Assembly: GCF_932276165.1 (NCBI RefSeq)
Contig: NC_064006.1
Span: forward strand, 744,001 to 808,000
Origin: Plutella xylostella
Taxonomy: Eukaryota; Arthropoda; Insecta; Lepidoptera; Plutellidae
Reading direction: 5' to 3'
Length of the DNA: 64,000 bases
Shown: positions 57,901 to 64,000 of the stretch, one piece after another
How positions within the stretch are numbered: the first letter of the stretch is position 1
How the letters are laid out: the number at the start of each line of letters is the position of its first letter
Program-made: the position numbers and the translations under genes
The notes under the pieces: model-generated
Database searches by the model: none
Seen by the model: the letters and a program-made list of their open reading frames with translations, nothing else
Told to the model about the DNA's origin: nothing

Positions 57901-59568
57901 AGTTTTTTATTATTAATTAAAAATCTATGCATTGAACTACACAAACGCGCTAAACATTCGAATCCCCTCATACCATCTCAAAACGATAAAATTGCATATT
58001 TATATATAATTTCTCATGTTTTTAGGGAAATTTTGGTTTTTTCCCTAAAAATGGGGATTTTTTATTTCACAAGCAAACTAAATGCATCCACCTACACAAA
58101 CGCGCTCTACAAGTCAAAACTGTTAGACAACTCAATACAGGTGAAATAGCCTTAAAACATGTAAAATTTCTCTTTTACAAAATGGCTGCCACTTCATCCG
58201 CCATTTTGATTTTTGCAGTTTTCGGAATTTTCCTATGAATTTCACCATATATCCAACCATGTACAAAGAAAAACATCACACCACCTTCCCCCCTTCTGGG
58301 AGATCAATTCACCTCAACTTGAATCGACGTCGAACTTTTTCAAAAATATAATATCCCGTATTTCTCAGGGTTGCCAGCCGAAAGTAATAAAAATAGTCAA
58401 ATGTCATTAGTATGTGCCTTTCTGACTAAACTGCATCATTTTTTAAAATCCAAAACGGTTATTTCTATTTTTCAGGTTTTTGGGGAAAATCTCAAAATTT
58501 TCCCGAAAAAAGGGGAATTTTTATTTAACTGGTATAGTCTACCCAACAAACTACACAAATGCGCTATACAAGACAAATCTCCCCAACCACTCTAAACATT
58601 AAAAAAAACCAATCAAAAATCGCGAAAAAAAGTCACTTTTACAAAATGGCCGCCAAAGCAGTCCGCCATTTTGTTTTTTCAACTTTTCGGAATTTTCCCA
58701 TAAACTGCACCATACAACAGACCGTGTACAAAAAAAATCATCACCCCACCTGCCTCCCTTCTGGGAGATCAATTCACCTCAAGTTGGGTCGACGTAAAAA
58801 AATCCGAAAAAATATAATCTCGCCTATCGCCCAGGGTTGCCAGTCGAAAGTAATAAAAATGGTCAAATGTCATTAGTTCGGGTCTTTCCGACAAAACTGC
58901 ATCAAATTTTAAAATCCAAAGTGGCCATTTCTACTTTTCATGTTTTTGGGGAAAATCTCGAAATTTACCCTAAAAATGGGGAAAATTCTTTCACATGGCA
59001 ACTCTACTCGTCAAACTACACAACCGCTCGATACAAGTCAGACCTGTCAAATTCCTCGAACACAATAAAAAAATGCTTTGAAAATCCCCGAAAAAACACG
59101 TTTTTATAAAAAAATCTCCCCTCCCCCCGCAATATTTTTTTTTACATTTTTTGGAATTTTCTCATAAATTTCATCATGTGCCCCACCGTTTACAAAAAAC
59201 ACCATCCCCCCACCTCTCCCCCTTCCGGGACATCAATTCACCTCAAGTCGGGTCTGACACGCCCTAAACTTTGCTTCACTGCAACTCGGCCGCCATTTTG
59301 TTTTTTTATTTTTTTATATTTTTTTTATAATCTGTCAGACATTCTAAATACACCCTCGAAATATAAAAAAATGTATGGTCACCAAAACAGAGGAACAAAA
59401 AAAATTTTTTTTTTTTACAACTTTTTTTAAAAAGTCGAGGTTTTTCTCTACTCACCCGAGCACCCTGTACATTTCCGTAAAACATTGTTATATCAAAAAA
59501 TGGCTCCTTCTGGGAGAACTACTATGTCAGTCAGTCAGTGAGTGGTAATCCAGCTTTATATAATATAA
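54966..59568 (-). mobile_element. Helitron-like array unit 3 (4603 bp)
   Basis: Same order: terminal hairpin, diverged 150-bp repeats (about 55040-55620), motif series (56220-56905), about eight 155-bp repeats (56940-58060) and 460-bp repeats (58020-59450). It carries a private insertion of about 170 bp at 56024-56194. Confidence 0.75.
56024..56194. mobile_element. about 170-bp insertion private to unit 3
   Basis: Inserted after 'cggctctcaggtt' and before 'tagttgtgttgacgagg', which are nearly adjacent in units 1, 2 and 4. It begins 'aaaaagtcattttccatagt' and ends 'tgtaacaccctgtatagg', an end type often seen in insect repeats. Confidence 0.6.
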
Positions 59569-62500
59569 CTAGAGGTCGCGTTGTGGCGCGGGCTGCAAGC
59601 AGCCGCGCGGTGCTTTGATGCTTTTGGTTCGGTTACAGCAGGGTATTGATTTAAAAAAAACCGCAGCAAGTCTTTGGCGTATTTGGTTTTGGATTAAAAA
59701 CTGTGTTCAGTATGAATTTCGTTATAAAAGGGGTACTGATGATTTTGTTTCAGGGGGGGGTACAGTTTTCAGTATGAATTTCGGTTTCAGCAGGATATTG
59801 ACTTGAACATACCGTAGCAAATCCTTCTTGCGTTTTGTTATGCCTTAAAAACTGTGTTCACTATGATTTTTTTAATTATAGGGTTACTGACGATTTTGTT
59901 TGACGTGGGAAACAGTTTGCAGTATGAATTTCGGTTTCAGCAGGGTATTGACTTCAACATATCGTAGCAAATCTTTCTTGCGTTTTGTTACGCCTTAAAA
60001 ACTGTTTTCAGTATGAATTTCATTATAAAAGGGGTACTGATGATTTTGTTTCAGGTGAGATACTGTTTTCAGTATGAATTTCGGTTTCAGCAGGGCTTTG
60101 ACTTGACCATGACCATATCGTAGCAAATCATTCATCCGTTTTGTATTGCTTTAAAAACTGTTTTCAGTTCGATCGTTCTTTTCGTTATGACAGGGTACTG
60201 ATAATTTTGTTTTAGGTGGGCTACGGTTCTCAGTATGAATTTTGGTGAGATAACTTGACCATTTTCATTGGGTTAAATTTTCTCTTGAAATCTAATTTCA
60301 GTATTAATATAGGTATAATGTAGATAGGGAAGCATTTAACGTAGCTGAAAAATGATTTCAGTATGAAATTTGGTAACAGATGGGTATTGACTTTGCCATA
60401 ATACAACGGATATTTCTGGCATTAGGGTTTATATTTAAGAAAAAACTCCACAGGAATGTTAATATTTGCCTTGAAAACCTTTTTCATTGTGAATTACGGA
60501 TAGTCTTCGCACAAATACGGTAGAGAAACTGATCCTATATGGTCATTTTATGGTTTCGTAAACTTTTCTTACTTACTTTCGTTAACTTATCAAGCCGACA
60601 TAGTTTTGTGTACAAATATTGGGTTCTTTAACACCTCATTAAAAATCGGACTCACCTCTATTCGCGCATTTTTCTAGCTTCTCGATAATAAGTTTACTTT
60701 GTCCTGAAGAGAAACTTTTTCATAGCAACGAAATTTACAGGCTTTTTTTGATACATTAATTTCTTATGTGGGTTTGCTGTTTAAGTAAGTAAAATAAAGT
60801 GCGTTTTTTAACATTATAGAACTATGCTTTACTTAAATTTAATACACTATATGGTTGCACACGTATGGAACTATAGACGCGCCCAAACTTACACTTTGGC
60901 TTTCATTTTATTCATTAAAGTTATTTCTTATCCACAATCGGCCCTCAGGTTATATAGTTGTGTTGACGAGGGTTTGAGTAGTGTTGCCTCGCTTCGCTCG
61001 GCTCTCCAGGGTTTGAAGTATGGTGGTTCGCATTGTTTTGCCTCGCTTCGCTCGGCTCCTCTTTTACGGTTAGGTTATATTACTTAAGTTGTATTGCCTC
61101 GCTGCGCTCGGCTCTTCAGTGGTTGTGGTATGATGTTTTGAAATGTTTAGCCTCGCTGCGCTCGGCTCTCCAAAGTTTAAGGTATGATGGTTTTGATTGT
61201 TTTGCCTCGCTGCGCTCGGCTCTCCAGTTAAACAGGCAGTTGGTGATTAAAGTAGTTTAGCCTCGCTTCGCTCGGCTCCTCCCCAGGTCTCGGAATGGTA
61301 GTTTCGGTTGTTTTGCCTCGCTTCGCTCGGCTCTTCAGGTTTTCGGATGTTGATTTCAGTAGTATAGCCTCGCTCCGCTCGGCTCTCTAGGTTTTGGATT
61401 GATGGTTTAGGTTGTTTTGCCTCGCTTGGCTCGGCTTTCCACTTCTTAAACGGGACTTTTCCCGTAGTTTTTCTTTATTGATATTAATAATTATGATACG
61501 TAATGCCTCGCTTCGCTCGGATTTCTTTTCTTTATGGCAGGGTTACATGTCGGATGCCTCTCTGCGCTCGGCTGGTTTAATTTTGGTATAGCTTGTAGAA
61601 GGACTAAGGCCTCGCTGCGCTCGGCACTTAAACTGTGGTAAAGTAGATTTACATTTTGTATGTTTTAAGGGAAAAATATTTTTTCCCCTAAAAGTGGGGA
61701 GTTTTTATTTTAAATAGTAATTCTTTGTATTTATCTACACAGATGCGCTATATACCATAAATCTGTCTGACCACTTCAAAAGGGTGATATTGCTAATGTT
61801 GGTAATTTTTTCTACGTTTTTAGGGAAAATTTGATTTTTTCCCTAAAAGTGGGAAGTTTTTATTTTAAATTACAATTCTATGCATTCAACTGCACAAACG
61901 CGCTATACATTCGAAACCCCTCAGACCATCTCAAAGGGATACAATTGCATATTTATGTTAAATTTCCCATTATATTAGGGAAAATTTGATTTTTTCCCTA
62001 AAAGTGGGAAGTTTTTATTTTAAATTAAAATTCTATGCATTCAACTGCACAAACGCGCTATACATTTGAAACCCCTCAGACCATCTCAAAGGAATACAAT
62101 TGCATATTTATGTTAAATTTCCCATTATATTAGGGAAATTTTGATTTTTTTCCCTACAAGTGGGGAGTTTTTATTTTAAATAATTATTGTTTGTATTTAT
62201 CTACACAAATGCGCCATATACCATCAATCTGGCTGACCACTTCAACGGGATGAAATTGCTAATGTTGGTAATTTTTTATACGTTTTTAGGGAAATTTTGA
62301 TTTTTTCCCCATAAGTGGGGAGTTTTTATTATTAATTGAAAATCTATGCATTTTACTACACAAACGCGCCATACATTTGAATATCCTCAGACCATCACAA
62401 AACGACAAAATTGCATATTTATGTAAATTTTCCCATGTTTTTAGGGAAATTTTGTTTTTTTTTCTTTAAGTGGGGAGTTTTTTATTATTAATTAAAAATC

Positions 62501-64000
62501 TATGCATTTAACTACACCAACGCGCCATACATTCGAATCTCCCCAGACCATCACAAAACGATAAAATTGCATATTTATGTATAATTTCTCATATTTTTAG
62601 GGAAATGTTGTTTTTTTCCCTAAAAATGGGGAGTTTTTATTTCATAAGAAAACTAAATGCATCCACCTACACAAACGCGCTCTACAAGTCAAAACTGTCA
62701 GACCACTCAATACAGGTGAAATAGCCTTAAAACATGTAAAATTTCTCTTTTACAAAATGGCTGCCACCTCATCCGCCATTTTGACTTTTGCAGTTTTCGG
62801 AATTTTCCTATGAATTTCACCATATATCCAACCATGTACAAAGAAAAACATCACCCCACCTCCCCCCCTTCTGGGAGATCAATTCACCTCAACTTGAATC
62901 GACGTCGAACTTTTTCAAAAATATAATCTCCCGTATTTCTCAGGGTTGCCAGCCGAAAGTAATAAAGATAGTCAAATGTCATTAGTATGAGCTTTTCTGA
63001 CTAAACTGCATCATTTTTTTAAATCCAAAACGGTTATTTCTATATTTCATGTTTTTGGGGAAAATCTCAAAATTTTCCCTAAAAATGGGGAAATTTTATT
63101 TAACTGGTATAATCTACCCTACAAACTACACAAATGCGCTGTACAAAACAAATCTCCCCAACCACTCTAAACATGTGAAAAAACCAATCAAAAATCGTGA
63201 AAAAAAGTCACTTTTACAAAATGGCCGCCAAAGCAGTCCGCCATTTTGTTTTTTCAACTTTTCGGAATTTTCCCATAAACTGCACCATAGATCAGACCGT
63301 GTACAAAAAAAATCATCACCCCACCTGCCTCCCTTCTGGGAGATCAATTCACCTCAAGTTGGGTCGACGTAAAAAAATCCGAAAAAATATAATCTCGCCT
63401 ATCGCCCAGGGTTGCCAGTCGAAAGTAATAAAAATGGTCAAATGTCATTAGTACGGGTCTTGCCGACAAAACTGCATCAAATTTTAAAATCAAAAGTGGC
63501 AATTTCTACTTTTCATGTTTTTGGGGAAAATCTCGAAATTTACCCTAAAAATGGGGAAAATTCTTTCGCATGGCAACTCTACTCGTCAAACTACACAACC
63601 GCTCCATACAAGTCGAACCTGTCAAATGCCCCCAACACAATAAAAAAAGGCTTTGAAAATCCCCGAAAAAACACGTTTTTATAAAAAAATCTCCCTTCCC
63701 CCCGCAATTAAAAAAAAAACATTTTTTGGAATTTTCCCCTAAATTTCATCATGTTCCCCACCGTTTACAAAAAACAGCATCCCCCCACCTCCCCCCCTTC
63801 CGGGAGATCAATTCACCTCAAGTCGGGTCTGACACGCCCTAAACTTTACCTCACTGCATCTCGGCCGCCATTTTGTTTTTTTATTTTTTTATAATTTTTT
63901 TATAATCTGTCAGACACTCTTAATACACCCTCGAAATATAAAAAAATGTATGGTCACCAAAAAAGAGGAACAAAAAAAATTTTTTTTTTTTACAACTTTT
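59569..64000 (-). mobile_element. Helitron-like array unit 4 (cut by window edge)
   Basis: Same order: terminal hairpin, 150-bp repeats (about 59630-60250), motif series (60980-61630), about seven 155-bp repeats (61650-62640), and 460-bp repeats to the right edge. The last bases match the stretch about 140-170 bp before the ends of units 1-3, so the unit is almost complete. Confidence 0.75.

Overview
The window looks like nuclear DNA of a moth or butterfly (Lepidoptera), possibly noctuid-like. The reasons are AT-rich sequence with very long introns, a mariner transposase, two intact non-LTR retrotransposons, tRNA-derived SINEs ending in the 'ctctgcctacccc' type tail, microsatellite-linked MINE-type repeats and Helitron-like units. 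I see no bacterial features, tRNA genes, rRNA genes or CRISPR arrays. The family names come from remembered motifs; no database search was possible.

Layout. 1-452: N-terminal half of a mariner transposase on the minus strand, cut by the window edge. 655-895: SINE. 2300-2487: TA-flanked MITE. About 2705-6968: a CR1/Jockey-group LINE with ORF1 (coiled coil plus FP25K-like tail) and ORF2 (endonuclease-reverse transcriptase). 7000-12600: intron-like DNA with a few exon-like segments of one or two unidentified genes, decayed repeats and a strong 91-nt hairpin. About 13200-16371: an RTE-clade LINE with one long open frame that has no ATG before its endonuclease domain. 16372-18343: a pile of SINE, LINE-end and MITE remnants, including a 148-bp MITE with TTA target duplications.

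20344-46268: the best-supported host gene. A GC/CpG-rich 5' region leads into a Lys/Glu-rich first coding exon (20344-20548), then micro-exons of 47 bp (30128-30174) and 44 bp (46225-46268). All have consensus splice signals and exactly compatible phases. The introns are about 9.6 kb, 16 kb and more than 17.7 kb. I do not recognise the protein. The introns hold MITEs, SINEs, LINE fragments, a 40-bp perfect palindrome, a 1.1-kb DNA transposon full of CCGGTT palindromes and a few unexplained ORFs.

46403-64000 (open at the right edge): the most striking structure. It is a head-to-tail array of at least four 3.9-4.7 kb units inside the third intron. Each unit starts, on the plus strand, with the complement of a Helitron 3' terminus (hairpin, 13-nt spacer, CTAG followed by T on the minus strand). 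Each unit then carries the same ordered set of internal minisatellites: about 150 bp; a GCCTCGCTTCGCTCGGC motif every 50-60 bp; 155 bp; and about 460 bp. No transposase or Rep/helicase gene lies in the array, so the units look non-autonomous. Much of the length variation follows the copy number of the 155-bp repeat.
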